Shown here in pieces: positions 1 through 8,262 of a DNA stretch of 64,000 nt. The position numbers were made by a program, and so were the translations under genes. Each line of letters opens with the position of its first letter. The first letter of the stretch is position 1. Below the pieces are notes generated by a model, which had not been told where the DNA came from, did no database searches, and was given only the letters and a program-made list of their open reading frames with translations. Source of the DNA: Streptomyces sp. R33 (GTDB lineage: Bacteria > Actinomycetota > Actinomycetes > Streptomycetales > Streptomycetaceae); NCBI RefSeq assembly GCF_041200175.1, contig NZ_CP165727.1, positions 7,868,001-7,932,000 of the forward strand, read 5' to 3'.

Positions 1-126
1 GAGCGCCTCGTGGATCGTCGCGACCGACTCCGCCTCGTCGGCGGACCCGTAGAAGTCGGACATGCCCATGCAGCCCAGGCCCATCGCCGATACGAGCGGG
101 CCGTCATGCCCCAGAAGCTTCTGCAT
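1..126 (-). CDS. Aldo/keto reductase, N-terminal part (runs off window)
   Basis: The 42 visible codons start at ATG 126 and read into the window edge. They contain the GLGCMGMSDFYG stretch typical of the first strand and helix of NADPH-dependent aldo/keto reductases, followed by the helix that usually reads ATIHEALD. The purine-rich GGAAAGG lies just upstream of the ATG. The fragment resembles the complete aldo/keto reductase at 50160-51146, which has GLGCMGMSHGYG at the same place. The catalytic Asp/Tyr/Lys/His residues lie outside the window, so the substrate cannot be guessed. Confidence 0.85.
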   Translation of the reverse strand, partial: MQKLLGHDGPLVSAMGLGCMGMSDFYGSADEAESVATIHEAL

Positions 127-250
127 CCTTTCCCCTTCCCCGGTCCTCCGTCTCCGGTCGTGCTGCGCGCGCGGAAGGCGGTCTTCCCGGCGATTGTCCC
201 CGACTCCTAAGCTCCGAGTGCGAGTTGGCGCCCGTAGAAGGATGGTGCTC

Positions 251-1162
251 ATGCCCGGAGGTGTCACGGACGGCTGGGTGCGGGAGAGCTTCGCCTCCTC
301 CCGGGAATTCCGTCTCCCCTACGTGCGCGACCACGAGGTGCTCACCCGCCGGGTGCGTGACGCGCTGCTGGACGGCCCCGGCTTCGCCCTGGTCACGGGC
401 ACGCCCGTTGCCGCCATGAGCACGGCGGAAGCCCAGGAGTTCGGCGTCACGATGCTCCGGCACCTCGGGGAGCCGCTCCCGCAGGGCCGGGGCGCGGAGA
501 CGGCCCTCGGATGGCTGGTCAGGGACGAGGGCGTCTCGGCGCACACCGACTCCCGCCGTTTCCACGAGGACGCCTACACGTCGAAGTCGCGCGGCTACCT
601 GCACCTGCACAACGACCGGGCGGTGCGGCCCTTCGGTCAGGAACCCGACGTCATCGCCCTGTTCACCCACCGCAGGGCGCGGCAGGGCGGCGCGTCGGTG
701 CTGGTGGACGGCTGGACGCTGTACCGCCTGGTCCGCGCGGAGTTCCCCGGCCTACTGGCCCCGCTCAGCACCCCGTTCGCCTTCGACCGTCGTCATGTCA
801 CGCCGCCCGGGGAGTCGCCCGTGGTGTGGGCGCCGGTGTTCGAGCAGGTGGACGGCCGGGTCCGGGTGCGGTGCAACGTCAAGCGGCTCGAGACCGGCGC
901 GGAGCTGTCCGCAGAACCTCTCCCGCCCGAGAGGCGCGCCGCCCTCGACGCCCTCGGTCGGCTGCTGGCCCGCCCGGAGCTCCGGGTCACTGCCCTGCTC
1001 GAGGACGGCGACTGCCTCGTGATCGACGACCGGCGCGTCCTGCACGGCCGTACGTCCTACGAGGACCACGCCGACCCCGCCCGCCGGCGGTGCCTCGTAC
1101 GCGTCATGTACCGATCGCCTGGGCGTAGTGGAACAGCCCGCTGGGGTCGTACCGGCGCTTGA
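251..1162 (+). CDS. TauD/TfdA-type Fe(II)/2-oxoglutarate dioxygenase
   Basis: This 303-residue protein has the facial triad expected of non-haem Fe(II)/2-oxoglutarate oxygenases: His120-x-Asp122 in LHLHNDRA and a distal His265 in LHGRTSYED. A downstream Arg (RRRCLVRVMYRSP) is placed to bind the 2-oxoglutarate carboxylate. The ATG at 251 is chosen because GAAGG at 237-241 is correctly spaced for it; the ATG at 242 is directly abutted by the same purines, and the longer open frame upstream has no ribosome site. The likely role is hydroxylation or oxidation of a small molecule, perhaps an amino acid. It stands alone, and its 3' end overlaps by 59 bp the convergent pseudogene that follows. The substrate is unknown. 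Confidence 0.8.
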   Translation: MPGGVTDGWVRESFASSREFRLPYVRDHEVLTRRVRDALLDGPGFALVTGTPVAAMSTAEAQEFGVTMLRHLGEPLPQGRGAETALGWLVRDEGVSAHTDSRRFHEDAYTSKSRGYLHLHNDRAVRPFGQEPDVIALFTHRRARQGGASVLVDGWTLYRLVRAEFPGLLAPLSTPFAFDRRHVTPPGESPVVWAPVFEQVDGRVRVRCNVKRLETGAELSAEPLPPERRAALDALGRLLARPELRVTALLEDGDCLVIDDRRVLHGRTSYEDHADPARRRCLVRVMYRSPGRSGTARWGRTGA

Positions 1163-2128
1163 CGTCGAGCAGGCGGGCGTAGTTGTCGCCGTAGTACGCC
1201 GACTGCCAGTCGTGCAGGTCCGGGTCGGGGAAGTTGACGTATGCGGCGCGCGTCTCCAGGTCGCGGGAGAGCGTACGGTGCAGGGCGCGGGTCCGGGCCA
1301 GCTGCCGGCGGACGCCGGCCTGCGGGGTGTCGGCCATGCAGTGGGTGCCGATGTCGATGACGAACGTGGCGTCACGGTGCGGGTAGGCCGTTTCGCCCGG
1401 CTCAGGGCGGCCGCTGGCGCCGCCCATGGCGAAAAGGGTGACGTAGCCGGCGTGGCCGGGAGCGCCCGGCTGCCGGTCACGCACCCACTCGACCACCGAT
1501 TCGACCGTCCCCGGGCTCAGACACCGGTCCGGCACGAGTGACTTGGACGCGTAGTCGTCCGGCGTCCCGGGCTTCTCCAGCTGGTGGTCCTGCGCCGCCC
1601 AGAACTGCCGCTGCTCGATGAACTCACGCGCAGGCCGCAGTTCCAGTACCGGAGCGAAGATCCTGCGCAGCGCCGTCTCGTCGCCCGGCAACTGGCCCAG
1701 CAGCGCGACGGAGGCGGCCTGTCCGTCGCCGGCGTTCTTGAATCCGATGCGCACGTCGAAGTCGCCCGCGTCGTCGTCGGCGAGGATCTCCTGCACCGCC
1801 GCTGTACGTCGCCCGCCGTCGCGCACGCCACGATGCCGGCCGGCAGCACATGGGCGTAGCGCAGGTTGTCCGGCGCCGCCAGCAGGCCGAAGCCGTCACT
1901 GCCCGGCCGGTACAGACCGGCGGCCGGGCTGAGGCTGCGGCGCAGCTGCTGCCAGGCTCCGGCCTCCGCCGGGGACCCGCCGGGGACCCGGCCCGGTCGG
2001 CGGGGCAGGGGCGTGACGGCAGCCGCTGCGGCACCGTTCCCGCCGGTCAGGCCGCCGGCCAGGGCGCTCGCCGCGCCCGCCGCCTCCCCGGCACCCCACC
2101 GCAGAACGTCCCGGCGTCGCGCCATCAT
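1104..2128 (-). pseudogene. FAD-binding (BBE-type) oxidoreductase with internal deletion and frameshift
   Basis: Two frames together make the two ends of one secreted flavoprotein. From ATG 2128 a TAT-like leader (MMARRRDVLRWGAG, then an Ala/Gly-rich core) runs into the start of a FAD_binding_4 domain, ending near ACATAGDVQ at about 1802. A different frame from about 1796 continues with VQEILADDD and ends in a typical BBE C-terminus (YYGDNYARLL, KRRYDPSGLF). Most of the FAD domain and the substrate domain start are missing: about 105 plus 230 residues remain, where the family usually has 450-520. A CAG-containing microhomology sits at the join. The N-terminal frame does not continue sensibly past the join, so I call it a decayed gene. 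Confidence 0.75.
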
Positions 2129-2267
2129 GCAGTCCTCTCCTCGTACGGGATCAGTGCGCGGCCGCTGCCCGGGCTCCGCCGTGCTCGCGATATCGCGGCG
2201 ATCATGCTCCCGGCCCGCCCGCCGCACGGCCTGCGCCGCTCCGGCGGCGCGGAGGGGCAGGGCGCGT

Positions 2268-2302
2268 TTGCATAGACATGCGTTTAAGTGCATACTCTTC
2301 CC
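2268..2302 (+). promoter_or_regulatory. ARG box overlapping a likely leaderless argG promoter
   Basis: The stretch 2268-2294 contains two overlapping inverted repeats, GCAT-aga-CATGC and ATGC-gtttaa-GTGCAT, which match the layout of ArgR (ARG box) operators in Streptomyces. It also holds a promoter-like pair: TTGCAT (2268-2273), a 17-bp spacer, and CATACT (2291-2296). The predicted start of transcription falls on or beside the argG ATG at 2303, and no Shine-Dalgarno sequence is present, so the mRNA is probably leaderless. Arginine-bound ArgR would cover both promoter elements. Confidence 0.75.
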
Positions 2303-3751
2303 ATGTCTAAGGTTCTCACCTCCCTGCCCACCGGCGAGCGCGTCGGCATCGCCTTCTCGGGCGGCCTCGACACCTCCGTCGCGGTCGCGTGGATGCGCGA
2401 CAAGGGTGCCGTCCCGTGCACCTACACCGCCGACATCGGCCAGTACGACGAGCCCGACATCGCGTCGGTGCCCGGCCGTGCGAAGACCTACGGTGCCGAG
2501 ATCGCGCGCCTGGTCGACTGCCGGGCGGCTCTGGTCGAGGAGGGCCTGGCCGCACTCGCCTGCGGCGCGTTCCACATCCGCTCGGGCGGGCGTGCGTACT
2601 TCAACACCACGCCGCTCGGCCGTGCCGTCACCGGCACCCTGCTGGTCAGGGCGATGCTCGAGGACGACGTCCAGATCTGGGGCGACGGCTCGACGTTCAA
2701 GGGCAACGACATCGAGCGGTTCTACCGCTACGGCCTGCTCGCCAACCCGCACCTGCGCATCTACAAGCCGTGGCTCGACGCCGACTTCGTCACCGAGCTC
2801 GGTGGCCGCAAGGAGATGTCGGAGTGGCTGGTCACCCACGGGCTGCCGTACCGCGACAGCACCGAGAAGGCGTACTCGACCGACGCCAACATCTGGGGCG
2901 CCACCCACGAGGCCAAGACGCTGGAGCACCTCGACACCGGCGTGGAGACCGTGCAGCCGATCATGGGCGTGCGGTTCTGGGACCCGTCGGTCGAGATCGC
3001 CGCCGAGGACGTGACGATCGGCTTCGACCAGGGCCGCCCGGTGACGATCAACGGCAAGGAGTTCCACTCCCCGGTCGACCTGGTGATGGAGGCCAACGCC
3101 ATCGGCGGCCGCCACGGCATGGGCATGTCGGACCAGATCGAGAACCGGATCATCGAGGCGAAGAGCCGCGGCATCTACGAGGCGCCCGGCATGGCGCTGC
3201 TGCACGCCGCGTACGAGCGCCTCGTCAACGCGATCCACAACGAGGACACCCTCGCCCACTACCACAACGAGGGACGGCGCCTCGGCCGGCTGATGTACGA
3301 GGGCCGCTGGCTGGACCCGCAGGCCCTGATGGTCCGCGAGTCGCTGCAGCGCTGGGTCGGCTCGGCGGTCACCGGCGAGGTGACGCTGCGGCTGCGGCGC
3401 GGTGAGGACTACTCGATCCTGAACACCACCGGCCCGGCCTTCAGCTACCACCCGGACAAGCTGTCCATGGAGCGGACCGAGGACTCGGCGTTCGGCCCGG
3501 TGGACCGGATCGGCCAGCTCACCATGCGCAACCTCGACATCGCCGACTCGCGCGCCCGGCTCGAGCAGTACGCCGGCCTCGGCATCGTCGGCACCGCCCA
3601 CCCCGAACTGGTCGGCGCCGCGCAGGCGGCGGCGACCGGGCTGATCGGGGCCATGCCCGAGGGCGGCGCCGAGGCCATCGCCTCCCGCGGCGAGGTCTCC
3701 GCCGAGGACGAGCTGCTGGACCGCGCGGCGATGGAGTCCGGCACCGACTGA
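2303..3751 (+). CDS. argG: Argininosuccinate synthase (long type)
   Basis: This 482-residue enzyme joins citrulline and aspartate using ATP to make argininosuccinate, the next-to-last step of arginine synthesis in the cytoplasm. The N-terminal PP-loop of the N-type ATP pyrophosphatase family is present (AFSGGLDTS, residues 17-25), followed by conserved blocks such as NTTPLGRAVTGTLL, IWGDGSTFKGNDIERF and STDANIWGATHEAKTLE. The length fits the about 450-480 residue class rather than the about 400 residue class. The start at 2303 is fixed by the abutting ARG box, so expression should fall when arginine is plentiful. It is monocistronic, with a strong hairpin downstream and no other arg gene in the window. 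Confidence 0.97.
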   Translation: MSKVLTSLPTGERVGIAFSGGLDTSVAVAWMRDKGAVPCTYTADIGQYDEPDIASVPGRAKTYGAEIARLVDCRAALVEEGLAALACGAFHIRSGGRAYFNTTPLGRAVTGTLLVRAMLEDDVQIWGDGSTFKGNDIERFYRYGLLANPHLRIYKPWLDADFVTELGGRKEMSEWLVTHGLPYRDSTEKAYSTDANIWGATHEAKTLEHLDTGVETVQPIMGVRFWDPSVEIAAEDVTIGFDQGRPVTINGKEFHSPVDLVMEANAIGGRHGMGMSDQIENRIIEAKSRGIYEAPGMALLHAAYERLVNAIHNEDTLAHYHNEGRRLGRLMYEGRWLDPQALMVRESLQRWVGSAVTGEVTLRLRRGEDYSILNTTGPAFSYHPDKLSMERTEDSAFGPVDRIGQLTMRNLDIADSRARLEQYAGLGIVGTAHPELVGAAQAAATGLIGAMPEGGAEAIASRGEVSAEDELLDRAAMESGTD

Positions 3752-3809
3752 CCGGCCGACCAGCTGACCGGCCGAACCGAATTGCCGAATGACTGAATGA
3801 CCGGCCGTG

Positions 3810-3854
3810 CCCGACGAGCCGCCCCCGACACCGCGTCGGGGGCGGCTCGTCGGG
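3810..3854 (+). terminator. Strong hairpin terminator after argG
   Basis: A perfect 20-bp GC-rich stem (3810-3829 pairing with 3835-3854) encloses a 5-base loop. There is no U tract, as is common in Streptomyces terminators. It separates argG from the epoxide hydrolase gene. Confidence 0.85.
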
Positions 3855-3879
3855 CGTGGGACCGCTTAGGATGCGTCCC

Positions 3880-5055
3880 ATGCCGGACGTCTCTCCCCGC
3901 CCCGAGCCGTTCACTCCGAAGACCGCCCCCGCGGCGCTCGAGGACCTCCGCGCACGGCTGCGCGCGACGCGCTGGCCGGACCTGCCGGAGGATGCCGGCT
4001 GGTCGCTCGGGACCGACCTCGGCTACCTGCGCGAGCTCGTCGCCTACTGGGCGGACGGCTTCGACTGGCCGGCGCAGGAGGCGGAGCTGGCCCGCTTCCC
4101 CCGCTTCCGCGTCACCCTCGGCGGCCTCGGGATCCACTTCGTGCACGTCCGGGCCGCCGCTCAGGCCGGGCCCGTGCTGCCGCTCGTACTCAGTCACGGC
4201 TGGCCGGACTCGTTCTGGCGCTACGCGAAGGTGATCCCGCTCCTCACCGACCCCGGCGCCCACGGCGCCGATCCCGCCGACGCGTTCGACGTGGTCGTGC
4301 CGGACATGCCGGGCTTCGGGTACTCCGACCGCCCCACCGGACCGCCCCTCGACTACATCGCCGTCGCCGGCCTGTGGGCCGAGCTCATGGCAGTCCTCGG
4401 CTACCCGCGATTCGGTGCGGCGGGCGGGGACATGGGCAGCCACGTGAGCCGCTACCTCGGGCTCGACCACCCCGACCGGGTCGTGGCCGTCCACCGCACC
4501 GACGCGGGCCTGCCCCTGTTCACCGGAGACCCGGCGGACCTCGCGCCCGAGGAGCGCGCCTGGCTCGGGGACGCGGCGGCCTGGGGCGCGACCGAGGGAG
4601 CGTACGCCGCCCTGCAGCGCACGAAGCCCCACACCGCCGCCTTCGGGCTCACGGACTCGCCGGCCGGGCTCGCCGCATGGATCGTCGAGAAGCTCCGGGC
4701 GTGGAGCGACTGCGACGGCGACGTCGAGCGGAGCTTCACGAAGGACGAGATCCTCACGAACGTCACGCTCTACTGGCTGACGGAGACGATCGGCCCGTCG
4801 ATGCGCATGTACCGCGCGAACGCCGCGGTCGCGCCCGAGCAGCACGCCCGCCGGGTCGAGGTGCCCTCCGGCTTCTCGATCTTCGGCGGCGACGTGGTCC
4901 GCCCGCCCCGGGCGTGGCTGGAGCGCACGGCGAACGTCGTGTACGCGACCGAACCCCCGCGCGGCGGCCATTTCGCACCGTTCGAGGAGCCCGAGCTCTA
5001 CGCGGCGGAACTGCGCGAGTTCTTCCGCCCTTACCGGTCGGCGGCGGCCGGCTGA
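3880..5055 (+). CDS. Epoxide hydrolase (EHN-type alpha/beta hydrolase)
   Basis: The 391-residue protein has the N-terminal epoxide hydrolase extension (ALEDLRARLRATRWPDLP) followed by an alpha/beta-hydrolase core. The oxyanion motif HGWPDSFW, the nucleophile Asp184 in GGDMGS, and the base His in GGHFAPFEEP are all visible, which fits microsomal-type soluble epoxide hydrolases that open epoxides to diols through an ester intermediate. The start is either ATG 3880 or ATG 3871; TAGGAT at 3867-3872 could be a -10 element placing transcription at 3880. It stands alone, and its physiological substrate is unknown. Confidence 0.88.
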   Translation: MPDVSPRPEPFTPKTAPAALEDLRARLRATRWPDLPEDAGWSLGTDLGYLRELVAYWADGFDWPAQEAELARFPRFRVTLGGLGIHFVHVRAAAQAGPVLPLVLSHGWPDSFWRYAKVIPLLTDPGAHGADPADAFDVVVPDMPGFGYSDRPTGPPLDYIAVAGLWAELMAVLGYPRFGAAGGDMGSHVSRYLGLDHPDRVVAVHRTDAGLPLFTGDPADLAPEERAWLGDAAAWGATEGAYAALQRTKPHTAAFGLTDSPAGLAAWIVEKLRAWSDCDGDVERSFTKDEILTNVTLYWLTETIGPSMRMYRANAAVAPEQHARRVEVPSGFSIFGGDVVRPPRAWLERTANVVYATEPPRGGHFAPFEEPELYAAELREFFRPYRSAAAG

Positions 5056-5153
5056 AGCCGTCGGCACCGGGGCCTGACCCCGTTCGTGACCAAAGGGTGC
5101 CCCTCTGTACAACTCGCATGTCATGATGCTGAGTTGTGGCTGAGGGGGAGGCT

Positions 5154-5498
5154 ATGGCGAATACGGCTATCCGCGTGCGCCTGACGCAGGGCGCGAGCGA
5201 GAGCGACATCGCGGCGCTGAAGGCGTGGCTCGAGCGGGAGCGGAAGCTCGAAGCCCGCAGGGAAAGCGGCGAACTGGAGATCCACGAGCGCGCGGGGACG
5301 GAGGACGGGTCCACCAGCCCGATGGGGGCCGGGATGGAGATCGTGCTGGTGCTGATCGGAGCAGCCGCCAACACGTTGTTCGACGAAGTGCTGGAGCAGG
5401 TGAAGAGCGGGGTCCGTGCATGGCGGGAGAACCGCCGGTCCGTCGAACGCGGTGAACCCCCGGAGGTCGAGGTCGCGCCGGAGAGCGACGGGAGATAG
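5154..5498 (+). CDS. EACC1-like effector-associated protein
   Basis: This 114-residue protein starts at ATG 5154, chosen over GTG 5136 because GAGGGGGAG ends four bases before it. It opens with a beta strand and helix (ANTAIRVRLTQG, then ESDIAALKAWLERE). A charged region and a hydrophobic helix follow (MEIVLVLIGAAANTLFDEV), with a basic, then acidic, tail. This architecture fits the small EACC1 proteins encoded beside caspase- or trypsin-based effectors in actinobacterial conflict systems, where they are thought to tether or regulate the effector. The next gene starts 5 bp downstream and encodes a caspase, which supports the call. The assignment is by resemblance and context, and no catalytic residues are visible. 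Confidence 0.65.
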   Translation: MANTAIRVRLTQGASESDIAALKAWLERERKLEARRESGELEIHERAGTEDGSTSPMGAGMEIVLVLIGAAANTLFDEVLEQVKSGVRAWRENRRSVERGEPPEVEVAPESDGR

Positions 5499-5502
5499 CC
5501 CG

Positions 5503-8262
5503 GTGGCGCGCTTCGACCCGCGTGGGAAGGTGAACCGGGCGCTGCTCGTCGGAGTCCCCGAATACGACTTCAAGCAGCCCGAGCACCCCTTCGGAGTGTC
5601 GGGCGACCTCGGCGCGGTCGGCCAGAACCTCGCCGCACTGGAGCGGGCCCTCCGCGGGGGCGGTGTGTTCGCCGAGGACGGGATCACCGTCACCAGGCCG
5701 GGCACCGTGGACGAGTTCGACCGGCAGTTGGACACCGCGGTGGAGGAGGCCGAAGGGCTGCTCCTGCTCTACTTCTCCGGCCACGGCGCCGTGCCCAGTA
5801 CGGGGGACGAGCTCTGGCTGCTGATGCGGCGGGCGACGATCGTCCCGGGCGACGAGTCCGTGTTCCGCGGCGCCGTGCCCTGGAAGAGCGTCCTCACCGT
5901 GCTGTCCCGGGCCCGGGCGGAGCAGGTGGTCGTCATCCTCGACTGCTGCTACGCGGGTAACGCCTCGGCGGCATGGAACGCGCTCGGTACCGCCCAGCGT
6001 CAGCGGACCTCGCTGCTGATGAGCGTCCAGGCCAACAACCGCATCGACGCGGGTGACGGTGACTCGCCCACGCCCTACACCGCCCAGCTCGTATACCTCC
6101 TCCACGAGGGCCTGGGCGGCCAGGGCGGCGAAGTCGGTTTCGCCGAACTGGCCCAGAAGCTGTGGGCCCACATGTCCAAGCACCACACGACGCTGCGCGG
6201 GCCCGCCGAGCCGTGGGAGCCGCAGAGCCACGCGGCCACCTCGGGCGCCGACGTACTGCTCGCAGCACCTCCCGCCCGCTCGCAGGACGCGCCGTCCTCG
6301 CCGGAACTCGACTCCGCCCCGGGCGGGTCCGGCAACCGGCCGGCCACGCCGCAGTCGCCGGGCCCCGGCCCCCGCCCCGACCGAAGACCAGGAGTCCTGG
6401 GCCGGCTGGGCCGGGCGGTCCGGGCGGGCCGGCTGGGCCGGGCGGTGCGGCCGGGCCGGCTCCGACCCCTCACCGGCCGGAGGCTCGCGATCGCCATCGG
6501 CGTGTCCGCGGCGATCGCCGGACTCCTCGCCACCGGCATCGCCGCGCTCGACGGAGGGGACGGCGGCCCCTGCAAGCCGCCGCTCGAACTCCGGCTGCTC
6601 ACCGACCCCGAACTGGAACCCACCGTCCGCAAGGCCGCGGAGGCGTACCTGACGTCGGCGGAGAACACGTCGGAAGGCGGGTGCAGGCGCACGGGCATCA
6701 CCGTCTACAGCGCCGGCGCCGCCGCGGCCGTCGCCGCGTTCAGCCGGCAGTCCGACCCCTGGCAGCGGCCGGTGACCGACGAAACCAACCCGCAGCGCGA
6801 CATCGGCCCGCAGCCGGACATCTGGATCCCGGGCTCGTCCGCGAGCGTCGACCGGGCCCGTACGGCGTCCAGCGAGCGGACCTATGTCGCACTGGAGGCG
6901 GACCCCGAGCCCTTCGCGTACTCGCCGGTCGTGCTCGCCGTACCGCAGGACCTGGCGGAGGAGGCGGTCGCCGCCCGGGTCGGTGGTCTCGCAGCCTTGA
7001 CGGAGGCGCTCAGGAAGCGCGAGCCGAAGTCCGAAATACGGCGTACGGACCCGGAGAACAGCGACTCCGGCCTGCTCGCCACCGTCGGCCTGTACGGCGC
7101 GGGAGCGCAGGATCCGGCCGCCGCCGAACACAGCGTGAGCCAGCCGGGACCGCCGTCGCGCACCGGCGGGGACCTCTTGTGCACCCTGCCCGACGACCAC
7201 ACCGCGGACAAGCGCACCACCGCGCTGGTGCCGGAGTTCCTGCTCAGAACCGGCGTGGGCTGCGACAGCAGGACCCGTGTCCGCCGGATGGCCGAGTACC
7301 CCACCGACGTCCCGGGCCTCAACCCGACGTTCGTACGCGTGCGCTGGCTGGGACCCGAACGGGACAAAGCCTTACGGGACAGCGCCGCGGAGCGGTTCCG
7401 CGCGTGGCTCACCGGCAAGGGAGCGGGCGCGAAGAACGGAGCGAACACCACCGCGCCGGCGGTCCGAGGCGGACTCGCCGTATTCGGGAACGACGGCTTC
7501 CGCAGCGCATCGGGTCCTCGCAGGCCCCTCGGCAACGGCAGCGCACCGTCCGCCGACACCGGTGTCGTGTTCAGCAACTTCGGGGCCCTGGACGACCCCG
7601 GCCCGCTCGGCGCGCCCGCCCTCCCGCCCGCGATGACCGCGGCGCTGAAGGGCTATCGGGAGGCCAACGGTCCGGGCCGGGTGCTCTTCCTGCTCGACTC
7701 GTCCGGATCCATGGGCAGCCTCTGGCAGGGCCCCGGCGGCGCCCCCGGCATCATCTCCCAGTCCCTCGCCGGGCTCGGCCAGCTGGACGAGTACGGGGTC
7801 TGGGCGGTGGCCACGGAGGAGCCGGGCAGCTCCCGTCCGTACAGCGAAGTGCTGCCGTTCGGCACGCACTCGCGCGAGGAGGGGAAGCAGACCATCACCG
7901 CCAAGGCCCAGGTCAAGGACCTCGAAGCCGATCCCGACAAGGCGCTGATGGCGGCCCTGGACTTCATGAGGCAGCGCGGTACCGACGGCCGGGGGCCGCA
8001 GCTGATCGTCTACCTGACGGACGACGAGGACAACAACCGGCTGAACGAGGGCGGCCGGCTCGACACCCTGCTCCTGTCCGTGCGGACGGGGAAGAGGATC
8101 CCGGTGGTGATGGCCTCCCTGGACAGCGGGGGCTGTGACAAGGGCAAACCGGACGCGCTCGTCTCCGAGGCGAGCGGCGGCCGCTGCCTGGACACCAAGA
8201 GCGATCTCGTCGCGCGGCTGCGGGACGAGGTCGCGAGGACCGGAACGGGGGATCAGGGATGA
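5503..8262 (+). CDS. Transmembrane caspase with extracellular binding-protein-like region and vWA domain
   Basis: The 919-residue protein starts at GTG 5503 with GGGAG nine bases upstream. Residues 1-250 are a caspase (C14) domain with the dyad His94 (YFSGHG) and Cys149 (LDCCYAG). An Arg/Gly/Pro-rich linker, with the short unit GRLGRAV twice, precedes one hydrophobic helix at about 327-350; basic residues on its N-terminal side predict the caspase inside and the rest outside. Residues 355-640 look like a type-2 periplasmic binding protein (LELRLLTDPELEPTVRKAAE, QPDIWIPGSS). Residues 725-919 are a vWA domain with an intact MIDAS motif D732-x-S-x-S (LLDSSGSM). Codon 624 is TTA. The layout suggests a receptor that fires an intracellular death protease. 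Confidence 0.85.
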   Translation: MARFDPRGKVNRALLVGVPEYDFKQPEHPFGVSGDLGAVGQNLAALERALRGGGVFAEDGITVTRPGTVDEFDRQLDTAVEEAEGLLLLYFSGHGAVPSTGDELWLLMRRATIVPGDESVFRGAVPWKSVLTVLSRARAEQVVVILDCCYAGNASAAWNALGTAQRQRTSLLMSVQANNRIDAGDGDSPTPYTAQLVYLLHEGLGGQGGEVGFAELAQKLWAHMSKHHTTLRGPAEPWEPQSHAATSGADVLLAAPPARSQDAPSSPELDSAPGGSGNRPATPQSPGPGPRPDRRPGVLGRLGRAVRAGRLGRAVRPGRLRPLTGRRLAIAIGVSAAIAGLLATGIAALDGGDGGPCKPPLELRLLTDPELEPTVRKAAEAYLTSAENTSEGGCRRTGITVYSAGAAAAVAAFSRQSDPWQRPVTDETNPQRDIGPQPDIWIPGSSASVDRARTASSERTYVALEADPEPFAYSPVVLAVPQDLAEEAVAARVGGLAALTEALRKREPKSEIRRTDPENSDSGLLATVGLYGAGAQDPAAAEHSVSQPGPPSRTGGDLLCTLPDDHTADKRTTALVPEFLLRTGVGCDSRTRVRRMAEYPTDVPGLNPTFVRVRWLGPERDKALRDSAAERFRAWLTGKGAGAKNGANTTAPAVRGGLAVFGNDGFRSASGPRRPLGNGSAPSADTGVVFSNFGALDDPGPLGAPALPPAMTAALKGYREANGPGRVLFLLDSSGSMGSLWQGPGGAPGIISQSLAGLGQLDEYGVWAVATEEPGSSRPYSEVLPFGTHSREEGKQTITAKAQVKDLEADPDKALMAALDFMRQRGTDGRGPQLIVYLTDDEDNNRLNEGGRLDTLLLSVRTGKRIPVVMASLDSGGCDKGKPDALVSEASGGRCLDTKSDLVARLRDEVARTGTGDQG

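Noticed and set aside
62..250. Upstream extension of the TauD-type gene to position 62
   Set aside because: The extra residues do not resemble the family, overlap the divergent aldo/keto reductase start, and lack a ribosome site.
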